50,159 nucleotides of DNA from Anaerolineales bacterium UBA2317 (lineage in GTDB: Bacteria > Chloroflexota > Anaerolineae > Anaerolineales > Villigracilaceae), in contig DDVH01000043.1 of assembly GCA_002345215.1 (NCBI GenBank), forward strand, positions 15,502 through 65,660, read 5' to 3'. Shown here piece after piece: positions 31,042 to 39,226 of this stretch. Under the pieces are notes generated by a model that saw only the letters and a list, made by a program, of their open reading frames with translations, was not told the DNA's origin and searched no databases. Position numbers and translations under genes: made by a program. The first letter of the stretch is position 1. Each line of letters begins with the position of its first letter.

Positions 31042-32841
31042 ATGACTCAACACATTCGTAACTTTTGTATCATCGCCCATGTAGACCATGGCAAATCAAC
31101 TCTCGCAGACCGCCTGCTTCAATTAACAGGCGCAATCTCTGAACGCGACATGACTGACCAAGCTTTAGATTCAATGGACTTGGAAAAGGAAAAAGGCGTA
31201 ACGATTAAAGCATCCGCAGTGCGCATGTATTACACTGCCAAAGATAATCAACGTTATGAAATCAATTTGATTGATACACCCGGACATGTAGACTTTGGAT
31301 ATGAAGTCAGTCGTGCATTGAAAGCATGTGAAGGTGCAATTCTTGTCGTTGATGCAACACAAGGTATCGAAGCACAAACGCTTGCGAATTTGTATCAAGC
31401 TTTGAACGCTGATTTAGAAATTGTCCCCGTCATTAACAAAATTGATTTACCATCCGCTCGACCCGATGAAGTGGCTGAGGATGTCGGTAGCCTGCTGGGG
31501 GTAGATCCCGATGCGGTTCTTCGCGTCTCAGCAAAAGAGGGCATAAACGTCGAAGCGATTCTTGAAGCGATTGTCGAACGTGTGCCTCCTCCAAAAGATG
31601 CTGATAACGAACCATTGCGTGCGTTAATTTTTGACGCGCATTATGATTCATATAAAGGCGTTGTGGCGTATGTGCGCGTGGTGGAAGGCACGATAAAAAG
31701 TAATGATGTCTTGCGAACGTTCGCAACAAAAATGGATTTGCGACCAGTTGAGATTGGAATTTTTTCTCCATCTATGAAACCAGTGGATAAAATTGGTTCT
31801 GGTGAAGTGGGATACATTGCCACAGGATTCAAAACTGTGCACGAATGCCGCGTCGGTGACACGATTACAGTTGCTTCTGCACCTGCGGCAGAACCTTTGC
31901 CCGGATATTTCACACCCAAGCCGATGGTGTTCGCTGGTATTTATCCAGTCGAAGCGGATGATTACACAGAGTTGCGCGAGTCGCTTGAAAAATTACAACT
32001 CAACGATGCTTCGTTAACTTTTATTCCTGAAACTTCACAAGCATTAGGCTTTGGATTTCGCGCGGGCTTTCTTGGTTTATTTCACATGGAAATTATTCAA
32101 GAAAGAATCGAGCGAGAATATTTATTAGATGTTTTATTCACAGCCCCCTCTGTAGAATATGAAGTGTTGACTGTCGAAAATGAAGTAATAAAAGTAGATT
32201 CACCTGCTGAATTACCTAACCCAGACAAAATTATCGAAGTGCGCGAACCGTGGATGAATATTGAAATCATCACACCGACTGATTATTACGGTCCCATCAT
32301 GGAATTGGTTACCAAACGGCGTGGTATTTTCAAACAACAAGAATATCCTGCGCCTCATCGTGTGCAATTAGATTTTGAAATTCCGCTCTCCGAAGTTATC
32401 GTAGATTTTTTTGACCAGTTGAAATCAAAAACAAAAGGTTATGCTTCGTTAGATTATCAATTTCTCGAATATCGTCCAGATAAATTGCAGAAACTTGAAA
32501 TCTTAGTCAATGGTGAACCGCTTGACGCGCTCGCAGCAATCGTCCACGAGAAAGATGCGTATCATAAAGGTCAGCGATTAATCACCAAACTCAAAGATTT
32601 AATTCCACGTCAGTTATATGATGTGGCTGTGCAAGCCGCATCGGGTGGAAGAATCATTTCGAGAGCGAACGTCAAAGCCACAAGAAAAGATGTGTTAGCC
32701 AAATGTTATGGTGGCGATATTTCTCGTAAAAAGAAATTGCTTGAAAAACAAAAACGCGGTAAAAAACGTTTGAAGATGGTCGGCAATGTCGAAATCCCGC
32801 AAGAAGCGTTTATGGCAGTACTCAAATTAGAAGATGAATAA
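31042..32841 (+). CDS. lepA: Elongation factor 4 (LepA)
   Basis: 599 residues, standard length. The GTPase motifs are complete: G1 AHVDHGKST, G3 DTPGHVDFGYEVSRAL, G4 NKIDLP, and SAKEG. The C-terminal signature of LepA is present (GGRIISRANVKATRKDVLAKCYGGDISRKKKLLEKQKRGKKRLK region, with basic run near the end). LepA binds ribosomes and promotes back-translocation or assists initiation under stress. It starts the long + strand run and is separated from the next gene by a palindromic repeat. Confidence 0.97.
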   Translation: MTQHIRNFCIIAHVDHGKSTLADRLLQLTGAISERDMTDQALDSMDLEKEKGVTIKASAVRMYYTAKDNQRYEINLIDTPGHVDFGYEVSRALKACEGAILVVDATQGIEAQTLANLYQALNADLEIVPVINKIDLPSARPDEVAEDVGSLLGVDPDAVLRVSAKEGINVEAILEAIVERVPPPKDADNEPLRALIFDAHYDSYKGVVAYVRVVEGTIKSNDVLRTFATKMDLRPVEIGIFSPSMKPVDKIGSGEVGYIATGFKTVHECRVGDTITVASAPAAEPLPGYFTPKPMVFAGIYPVEADDYTELRESLEKLQLNDASLTFIPETSQALGFGFRAGFLGLFHMEIIQERIEREYLLDVLFTAPSVEYEVLTVENEVIKVDSPAELPNPDKIIEVREPWMNIEIITPTDYYGPIMELVTKRRGIFKQQEYPAPHRVQLDFEIPLSEVIVDFFDQLKSKTKGYASLDYQFLEYRPDKLQKLEILVNGEPLDALAAIVHEKDAYHKGQRLITKLKDLIPRQLYDVAVQAASGGRIISRANVKATRKDVLAKCYGGDISRKKKLLEKQKRGKKRLKMVGNVEIPQEAFMAVLKLEDE

Positions 32842-32846
32842 AGAAC

Positions 32847-32874
32847 GTAGGGGCGAGGCATGCCTCGCCCCTAC
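32847..32874. repeat. GTAGGGGCG-type perfect palindrome
   Basis: A gap-free 28-bp palindrome with 14-nt arm GTAGGGGCGAGGCA lies between lepA and the flippase-like gene. Its centre creates a fortuitous ATG at 32860. A related copy with the same GTAGGGGCG ends lies inside a coding gene at 48219-48279. Confidence 0.85.
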
Positions 32875-32886
32875 ACCAAACAAAAA

Positions 32887-33888
32887 ATGAAAGATATCAA
32901 ACGATTAATCCCCGGCGCAATTATCAGCATCTTGCTCATTGGAGCAATATTATATTTTGTAGATTTCCAAACTTTATGGAATGCAATCAAAAATGCAAAC
33001 TATAAAATCTTAGCAGGCTCAGCCATTTTATCTTTCGTGTGGATGTTCGGGCGGGCAAAAGTTTGGCACACACTATTACGTGATAAACCAAAATATATTG
33101 ACACATTATTTACAACCGCCGAAGGATATTTGCTCAATACATTTTTACCATTTCGCCTCGGCGAGTTAGGACGAGCATTCTTAATCAGCCGAAAATCAGG
33201 CATGCAATTTGGTGAAGTCTTACCAACGATTGTGATCGAAAGAGTCGTTGACCTTGCGTTTTCTGCTGGGTTATTAATTGCTTCTATTCCATTTGTTGTC
33301 GGCACACAAGGCTCTGAACAAATTGGTTACATTGTCGGCGGATTAGTGATTGTCGGGTTATTCATGATGTATGTTCTTGCCCGCAATAACAAATGGGCAT
33401 TAGATGTATTTCATAAACTAAGTCAACGCTTCCCAGCCTTACAAAAATTTGGTGGCAATTTTCTCGAATCATTTTTCAATGGATTAAGTGTCTTAACCGA
33501 TGGCTGGCTGTTCATCCGCTTTTTATTTTGGATGGCACTCAACTGGTTTGTGGCCCTCGTTGCTTATTACTTAATCACACTTGCGTTTTTTCCACAAGCA
33601 CAACCTGTCTGGGCATTATTTATTTTAGGAGCCGCCGCATTTGGCGGAGCAATCCCCGCCTTGCCCGGTGGCGTTGGCACATTTGAAGGTGCAGTCACTG
33701 CCGCTTTGGTTTTATTCACTGGTGATGAATCCACAGCCTTAGCCGTTGCACTCACTGCTCGTTTATATAATTATCTCAACAGTGGCGTGATTGGCGGCAT
33801 CGGTTTAATGCGAGAAGGTCAAACCCTTTCAGGCATTTATCAGCAACTCATGAATTTAAGAAACAAAGACCAAACAGAAAACACTTAA
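32887..33888 (+). CDS. Flippase-like integral membrane protein (LPG synthase transmembrane family)
   Basis: 333 residues from ATG 32887 (MKDIKRLIPGA). A longer form from ATG 32860 would begin in the centre of the palindromic repeat and is judged less likely, although neither start has a good ribosome binding site. About eight helices; family markers are the first helix (AIISILLIGAILYFVDF), the RLGELGRAFLISRKSG loop, VIERVVDLAF, and PALPGGVGTFEGAVTAAL. Members of this UPF0104/LPG_synthase_TM family include MprF-type flippases and uncharacterised lipid-handling proteins. Its stop codon abuts the rhomboid ATG. Confidence 0.85.
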   Translation: MKDIKRLIPGAIISILLIGAILYFVDFQTLWNAIKNANYKILAGSAILSFVWMFGRAKVWHTLLRDKPKYIDTLFTTAEGYLLNTFLPFRLGELGRAFLISRKSGMQFGEVLPTIVIERVVDLAFSAGLLIASIPFVVGTQGSEQIGYIVGGLVIVGLFMMYVLARNNKWALDVFHKLSQRFPALQKFGGNFLESFFNGLSVLTDGWLFIRFLFWMALNWFVALVAYYLITLAFFPQAQPVWALFILGAAAFGGAIPALPGGVGTFEGAVTAALVLFTGDESTALAVALTARLYNYLNSGVIGGIGLMREGQTLSGIYQQLMNLRNKDQTENT

Positions 33889-34548
33889 ATGTTTCCTTTG
33901 TACGACACACAACGTTCGCGTCATTTCCCATTAATGAACTGGATGTTGGTTCTGCTCAATGGACTCGTCTTCTATTTTGAAGTGACCATGACCGAAGCAG
34001 ATTTATATCGCTTCATTCATATGTGGGGGCTTGTTCCAGCAAATTTAACATTATCCAACACCGACACATGGTTGAACATCCTAACCAGCATGTTTCTGCA
34101 TGGCGGTTGGTTTCACATCCTCAGCAACATGTGGATTTTGATAATCTTCGGTGACAATATAGAAGATAAACTAGGAAGCATCCGATATTTAATTTTTTAC
34201 CTGCTCAGTGGAACAGCCGCCGCATTTCTGCAAGTATATTTTGACCCTGCTAGTTCAGTCCCAATGATTGGTGCAAGCGGAGCAATTGCAGGCGTATTAG
34301 GAGCATATCTAATTTTATTTCCACATTCAAGAATCGCCAGCCTCGTGCCAATCTTTTTTATTTTTACAATGGTTGAGTTGCCAGCGCTCGTGTTTCTTGG
34401 CTTCTGGTTTGTCTCTCAATTGTTTTCAGGTTGGCTCGCTTTACAAGGCGCAGACGCAAGCAATGTTGCTTGGTGGGCACACATCGGCGGATTTGTTTTT
34501 GGTATGATAGCAGTTCGCCTATTTGTAAGAAGAAGATTTTATCGATAA
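33889..34548 (+). CDS. Rhomboid family intramembrane serine protease
   Basis: 219 residues, six or seven helices. The catalytic dyad is Ser130 in IGASGAIAG and His198 in WWAHIGGFVFG. The HGGWFHILSNMW loop and the GSIRYLIFYLLSG helix are also characteristic. It cleaves membrane proteins within the bilayer; the substrate is unknown. The ATG directly follows the stop codon of the flippase-like gene, so the two are co-translated. Confidence 0.93.
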   Translation: MFPLYDTQRSRHFPLMNWMLVLLNGLVFYFEVTMTEADLYRFIHMWGLVPANLTLSNTDTWLNILTSMFLHGGWFHILSNMWILIIFGDNIEDKLGSIRYLIFYLLSGTAAAFLQVYFDPASSVPMIGASGAIAGVLGAYLILFPHSRIASLVPIFFIFTMVELPALVFLGFWFVSQLFSGWLALQGADASNVAWWAHIGGFVFGMIAVRLFVRRRFYR

Positions 34549-34560
34549 AGGTAAAAAAAT

Positions 34561-35586
34561 ATGACCAAACATTATCTCGTAACCGGCGGAGCAGGATTTA
34601 TCGGCTCAAATTATGTACATCACCTGCTCACGCGTGGTGAAAAAGTGACAATCTACGATAACTTATCGCGGGGTGGTGCACCGCGCAATTTAGAGTGGCT
34701 GAAAAAAGAATTTGGCGATAATGCTTTTGAATTAGTTGTTGGTGACATCAAAGATGCACAAAAAATCGCGCAAGCCGCTAAAAATGCTGACGTGATTATG
34801 CATTTAGCAGGTCAAGTAGCAGTGACAACTTCTGTAGTAAACCCAAGAGATGATTTTGAATCCAATGCACTCGGCACATTTAATGTGTTAGAAGCCGCTC
34901 GTGCTTCAGGTAAAAATCCCATTTTCATTTATGCCTCTACAAATAAAGTCTATGGTGGCATGGAAGATGTGGAACTATATGAAGAACCAACCAGATGGCG
35001 ATATAAAGACTTAGTCAATGGTTGCCCTGAAACTCAACCCTTAGATTTTCATTCTCCTTATGGTTGCTCAAAAGGCACAGGTGACCAATACGTCCGTGAC
35101 TATGCTCGCATGTATGATTTACCCACCGTTGTCTTTCGTCAATCCTGTATTTATGGACCACGTCAATTTGGCATTGAAGACCAAGGCTGGGTGGCATGGT
35201 TTATTATTGCGGCAGTGATGGGCAAAGATATTACAGTCTATGGCGATGGCAAACAAGTGCGTGACATTTTGCATGTAGATGATTTAATGAATGCGTATGA
35301 CTTAGCCGTTGAAAAAATTGATGTTGCCAAAGGTCAAGTCTACAACATGGGTGGCGGACCTGAAAATGTAATGTCTATTTGGGCTGAGTTTGGACCGAAA
35401 CTTGAAAAATATATCGGCGAAACCATTGAAGTTGCTCGTGGCGACTGGCGACCCGGCGATCAAAAAGTTTTTTACGCCGATATTTCAAAGGCAGAAAAAG
35501 AATTAGGTTGGCGACCAAGCATCAACGTAGAAAGAGGCGTGCAAATGTTGTTTGAGTGGGTCAAAGAAAATAAATCCTTGTTTTAA
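34561..35586 (+). CDS. NAD-dependent nucleotide-sugar epimerase (CDP-paratose 2-epimerase-like)
   Basis: 341 residues of the extended SDR family. The NAD-binding motif is TGGAGFIGSN near the N-terminus; catalytic residues are in YASTNKVYGG and SPYGCSKGTGDQY (YxxxK-type). Later motifs FRQSCIYGPRQFG, YGDGKQVRDILHVDDL and DWRPGDQK complete the sugar-nucleotide domain. The NKVYGG form and the long insert after it favour a CDP-paratose/tyvelose epimerase or relative over UDP-glucose 4-epimerase. It supplies sugars for envelope glycans, consistent with the glycosyltransferases downstream. Confidence 0.8.
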   Translation: MTKHYLVTGGAGFIGSNYVHHLLTRGEKVTIYDNLSRGGAPRNLEWLKKEFGDNAFELVVGDIKDAQKIAQAAKNADVIMHLAGQVAVTTSVVNPRDDFESNALGTFNVLEAARASGKNPIFIYASTNKVYGGMEDVELYEEPTRWRYKDLVNGCPETQPLDFHSPYGCSKGTGDQYVRDYARMYDLPTVVFRQSCIYGPRQFGIEDQGWVAWFIIAAVMGKDITVYGDGKQVRDILHVDDLMNAYDLAVEKIDVAKGQVYNMGGGPENVMSIWAEFGPKLEKYIGETIEVARGDWRPGDQKVFYADISKAEKELGWRPSINVERGVQMLFEWVKENKSLF

Positions 35587-35600
35587 AATCAAAGGTGATA

Positions 35601-36416
35601 ATGGAAGAATATTTTTCTACCCTAGCAGATAACTTTATCAATTCTGTGCCAAATATTTTGGCGGCAATTTTGATTGTGGTGATTAGTTATTACGTTGGCG
35701 TATTGTTAGGTAAGTTTTTTCATCGCACATTGGTGCGTCAAAATGCAGAACCCGGTGTAACACATTTACTTTCACGCACTATCAAATGGACAATTATTTT
35801 TTTAGGCATCATTACTGCATTACAAAGATTTTTTGATGTCACAGCATTCTTAACTGGTTTAGGTATCATTGGTTTTACGATTGGTTTTGCATTACAAAAC
35901 ATTATGCAAAATTTTGTGTCTGGTGTAATTTTGCTTGTGCAACAACCATTTCGAGTGGGGCATGTGGTGGGCATTGCTGGTTATGATGGCACCGTGTTGA
36001 AAATTGGTTTGCGCACCACTGAAATGAAAACATTTGACGGGCGGATTGTTTTTTTACCGAATGCCGATGTGCTTGCTCAACCAATTATCAATTACACTCG
36101 TGCTCAATTAAGGCGTGTTGAATTACCTGTGGGTGTGGCATATGATTCAAACCCTGAAAAAGTGCGCGATGTAATTTTAAAAGAAATCAAAACAGTTAAT
36201 GGATATGTAGATGACCCCGCACCTTTAGTTTTGTTTCACACCTTCGGCGCTTCATCTATTGACCTGAATGTGTTTTTCTGGGTGGATACATCACTTACGC
36301 CTCCGCCCGTTGCGAAAGATGTTGCTTTAGAAAAAATCAAACGTGCATTTGAAAAATCAAAAATTGAAATTCCATATCCTGTTCAAGTTCAAATGACGCG
36401 AACCAAGAAAAAATAA
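35601..36416 (+). CDS. MscS-type small-conductance mechanosensitive channel
   Basis: 271 residues; ATG 35601 has AAAGGTG about 4 nt upstream, better than the in-frame GTG at 35595. Three N-terminal helices (ILAAILIVVISYYVGVLLG, WTIIFLGIITALQRFF, and the pore helix GLGIIGFTIGFALQNIMQNFVSG) are followed by the MscS beta domain (PFRVGHVVGI, TVLKIGLRTTEMKTFDGRIVFLPN) and an alpha-beta vestibule. It releases solutes on osmotic downshock in the inner membrane. The stop lies 6 nt before the GT4 gene. Confidence 0.92.
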   Translation: MEEYFSTLADNFINSVPNILAAILIVVISYYVGVLLGKFFHRTLVRQNAEPGVTHLLSRTIKWTIIFLGIITALQRFFDVTAFLTGLGIIGFTIGFALQNIMQNFVSGVILLVQQPFRVGHVVGIAGYDGTVLKIGLRTTEMKTFDGRIVFLPNADVLAQPIINYTRAQLRRVELPVGVAYDSNPEKVRDVILKEIKTVNGYVDDPAPLVLFHTFGASSIDLNVFFWVDTSLTPPPVAKDVALEKIKRAFEKSKIEIPYPVQVQMTRTKKK

Positions 36417-36422
36417 ATAAGC

Positions 36423-37580
36423 ATGAAAATATTAACTGTCTTAACTTATTATCGTCCACATACTTCTGGCTTAACCATTTATGCTGAAAGACTCGCGCAA
36501 GCATTTGTAAAACGCGGTCATCAAGTAACTGTGATGACCACACAATACGACCCATCCCTTCCACAAGAAGAAATGATGGATGGTGTAAAAGTAATTCGTG
36601 TGCCAGTGATTGCGCGAATTAGCAAAGGTGTGATTGCTCCAACATTTGGTTTGGTTGCAACAAAATTAGTTTGGTCGCATGATGTTGTGCAACTTCATCT
36701 TCCACAATTTGATGCGCCCGGTGTTGCCTTGCGTGCGCGTTTATTCCGCAAGCCCGCTGTCTTAACCTATCATTGTGATGTTCAACTTCCACAAGGATTT
36801 TTTAATCGCATCGTTAATGCAGTTGTAAATTTTCAAAACAACATGGCAGGGATGTTAGCAAATCATATTGTGACATATACCCAAGATTATGCTGACCATT
36901 CGCCTTATCTTTCAAAATACGCTTCAAAACTGACCCCCATCCTGCCACCCGTTGTGTTACCTGATTCTTCGCCCGAAGCAGTTTCCGCTTTTGCTCAAAC
37001 GAATCTGGTTCATGAAAGAAAACCTGTGATTGGAGTCGCCGCACGTTTTGCATCTGAAAAAGGAGTAGAAGTTTTATTAGATGCATTGCCAATTATTTTA
37101 GAAAAATATCCGAAAGCACAGGTTTTATTTGCAGGCACATATCAAAACGTAATGGGTGAGCAAGCCTATTACGATAGACTTATGCCCCGCATCCTTGATT
37201 ATGAAATTCGTGGTCATTGGAAATTTTTAGGCAACCTTGACCCTATACAAATGTCTGCTTTCTATCCAAACTTAGATGTGATTACAGTGCCATCTTTAAA
37301 TTCAACAGAAGCATTTGGTTTGGTACAAATCGAAGCGATGTTAAATGGTGTGCCATCTGTTCCTTCGGCATTGCCGGGCGTTCGTCAACCTGTAAAAATG
37401 CACGGCATGGGCGTCGTCTCTGAAATTGGAAATGCACAAAGTTTAGCAGAATCTATTTTAGAAGTGTTGAGCAACAAAGAAAAATATCGTGGTGATATTG
37501 AGTCAATTAAAAAATCTTATAACCCTGACTCCATTGCACAAGAGTATGAGAAATTATTTACCAAGTTGAAGAAAAAATAA
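36423..37580 (+). CDS. GT4 family glycosyltransferase
   Basis: 385 residues of GT-B fold. The N-terminal acceptor domain has YYRPHTSGLTIYAERLAQAFVKRGHQVTVMT. The C-terminal donor domain has GVAARFASEKGVEVLLDALP, HWKFLGNLDP, and PSLNSTEAFGLVQIEAMLNGVPSV with the conserved EAFGLVQIEA nucleotide-sugar motif. It likely adds a hexose to a lipid-linked or polysaccharide acceptor at the cytoplasmic face. The next gene starts inside its stop codon (TAATG). Confidence 0.9.
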   Translation: MKILTVLTYYRPHTSGLTIYAERLAQAFVKRGHQVTVMTTQYDPSLPQEEMMDGVKVIRVPVIARISKGVIAPTFGLVATKLVWSHDVVQLHLPQFDAPGVALRARLFRKPAVLTYHCDVQLPQGFFNRIVNAVVNFQNNMAGMLANHIVTYTQDYADHSPYLSKYASKLTPILPPVVLPDSSPEAVSAFAQTNLVHERKPVIGVAARFASEKGVEVLLDALPIILEKYPKAQVLFAGTYQNVMGEQAYYDRLMPRILDYEIRGHWKFLGNLDPIQMSAFYPNLDVITVPSLNSTEAFGLVQIEAMLNGVPSVPSALPGVRQPVKMHGMGVVSEIGNAQSLAESILEVLSNKEKYRGDIESIKKSYNPDSIAQEYEKLFTKLKKK

Positions 37581-38344
37581 TGAGCACACAAAAAGATTTT
37601 CTTTTTTTACAAATCAGTTCTCTGCCATATTTTCGCGGATTTTTACGCGCCATTGAATCATCATATTATCAAGATTTAGATTTGCCTTCTCCAATTTATG
37701 ATGTCGGTTGTGGAGATGGTCACTTTGCTTCTTTGACTTTTGATTACAAATTAGATGTCGGTCTCGACCCGTGGCGTTTTTCTATGAAAGAAGCGAAGAA
37801 ATATAATGCTTATAAATCACTGGTAGAAGCAGATGGAGCACAAACACCTTTTCCATCTAATCATTTTGCTAGTGGATTAAGTAACTCTGTTTTGGAACAT
37901 ATTCCGCACATTGATGCTGTGTTAAAAGAAACTTGTCGAGTATTAAAGCCAAATGCCCCATTTTATTTTTGTGTTCCAAATACTAGATATTTTTCTGCAC
38001 TTTCGTTGACGAAAATCTTTGGAAAGTCTTATGAAAATTGGTTTCGTAAAATTTCACGCGTGCATCATGCCGATGAACCTGATGTTTGGGAAAAAAGATT
38101 AAACAATGCAGGCTTCAAACTTGAAAAATGGTGGCATTATTTTTCGCCTGCTTCTATGCGCGTGTTAGAATGGGGACATTATTTTGGCTTACCTTCTTTA
38201 GTATCCAAAGCATTAACCGGCAAATGGATTCTCTCTCCCACCAAATGGAATTTGTCCCTGACGGAAAGTTATCTCAAAAAATATACATCTCCTGAACCTG
38301 TAGATGATGGGACATTTACATTCTACATTGCTAGAAAAATGTAA
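37580..38344 (+). CDS. Class I SAM-dependent methyltransferase
   Basis: 254 residues. Motif I YDVGCGDGHFASL, an acidic position in VEADGAQ, and SNSVLEHIPHIDAVLKETCRVLKP are the usual Methyltransf_11 pattern. Its ATG overlaps the stop of the glycosyltransferase, so it probably methylates the same glycan or lipid product. Substrate unknown. Confidence 0.88.
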   Translation: MSTQKDFLFLQISSLPYFRGFLRAIESSYYQDLDLPSPIYDVGCGDGHFASLTFDYKLDVGLDPWRFSMKEAKKYNAYKSLVEADGAQTPFPSNHFASGLSNSVLEHIPHIDAVLKETCRVLKPNAPFYFCVPNTRYFSALSLTKIFGKSYENWFRKISRVHHADEPDVWEKRLNNAGFKLEKWWHYFSPASMRVLEWGHYFGLPSLVSKALTGKWILSPTKWNLSLTESYLKKYTSPEPVDDGTFTFYIARKM

Positions 38345-38373
38345 TTACCAATTACTATTTACTAATTATAAAA

Positions 38374-39087
38374 ATGGCTTTCGACGAAAAATATTTCTCC
38401 TCAAACACGTATAAAAACATCACCTTTGCCAAATACAGTATGTATTGGTGGTCTAATCGATTCTTTGGGATGTTAGCAAAGCGTTATGGAAAGCGCGGAG
38501 CGAGAATGCTGGAAGTAGGCTCAGGCATGGGGCATCTCACCGGTCAACTCTCCACGTGGTTTGAAGCGTATGGCATGGATTTGAATCATTGGGCGGTTAA
38601 TCAATCTAAAAAAGATTCGGGAAGTGCATCTTTACAAACAGCATCGGCACAAGAATTGCCGTATAAAAATGAATCGTTCAATGTAGTGATTATCAAACAT
38701 ATCGTGGAGCATTTGCCTGACCCAGCCAAAGCGATTAACGAGATTGGGCGTGTGACTGAAAAAGATGGTGTTTTGATTTTGGCAACTCCAAATTTGGGTT
38801 CATTGTTGAAACCGTGGAAAGGCGATAAGTGGATTGGCTATCAAGACCCGACACATATTGCGCTGAAAGAGCCGCAGGAATGGTTGAGACTGATTGAAGA
38901 AGCAGGCTTTGAATTGAAACGTGTTTTTTCAGATGGCTTTTGGGATGTGCCTTACATTCGATTTGTTCCACCTCAACTACAAAAAATATTTTTCGGCTCA
39001 CTCGGTGGCTTGCAAGCCATTACTGGATTTGTGTTTTTGCCAATGAGATGGGGCGAAAGCATTATCGTAATTGCAAGGAAGAAATAA
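38374..39087 (+). CDS. Class I SAM-dependent methyltransferase
   Basis: 237 residues. Motif I is MLEVGSGMGHLTGQL, then TASAQELPYKNESFNVVIIKHIVEHLPDPAKAINEIGRV, the Methyltransf_11/23 pattern. The C-terminus has a hydrophobic patch (LGGLQAITGFVFLPM) that may touch the membrane. It is a distant relative of the methyltransferase just upstream (30 nt apart). No clear ribosome binding site. Confidence 0.85.
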   Translation: MAFDEKYFSSNTYKNITFAKYSMYWWSNRFFGMLAKRYGKRGARMLEVGSGMGHLTGQLSTWFEAYGMDLNHWAVNQSKKDSGSASLQTASAQELPYKNESFNVVIIKHIVEHLPDPAKAINEIGRVTEKDGVLILATPNLGSLLKPWKGDKWIGYQDPTHIALKEPQEWLRLIEEAGFELKRVFSDGFWDVPYIRFVPPQLQKIFFGSLGGLQAITGFVFLPMRWGESIIVIARKK

Positions 39088-39111
39088 TAAAAATAGTATA
39101 GAATCAAGTTG

Positions 39112-39131
39112 CGGATTACTAAGGTAATCCG
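39112..39131. repeat. Small inverted repeat downstream of the methyltransferase
   Basis: CGGATTAC-TAAG-GTAATCCG, an 8-bp stem with 4-nt loop, 24 nt after the stop codon. No T-run, so not a classical terminator. Confidence 0.6.
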
Positions 39132-39160
39132 TAATTTGTAAATAACTTTTTGCCAAGCGG

Positions 39161-39212
39161 GTGCGTCGCACTTGTGCGGTAGAAAAATTCTAACCCGTGT
39201 GGTGCGACGCAC
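39161..39212. repeat. GTGCGTCGCAC inverted repeat element
   Basis: Arms GTGCGTCGCAC (39161-39171) and GTGCGACGCAC (39202-39212) flank 30 nt. Each arm is itself nearly palindromic. The element ends 14 nt before the next start codon and looks like an intergenic repeat-family member. Confidence 0.65.
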
Positions 39213-39226
39213 TCTAATAAATCATC

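Noticed and set aside
39112..39212. CRISPR or tandem array
   Set aside because: Only paired inverted repeats, no evenly spaced direct repeats and no cas genes.
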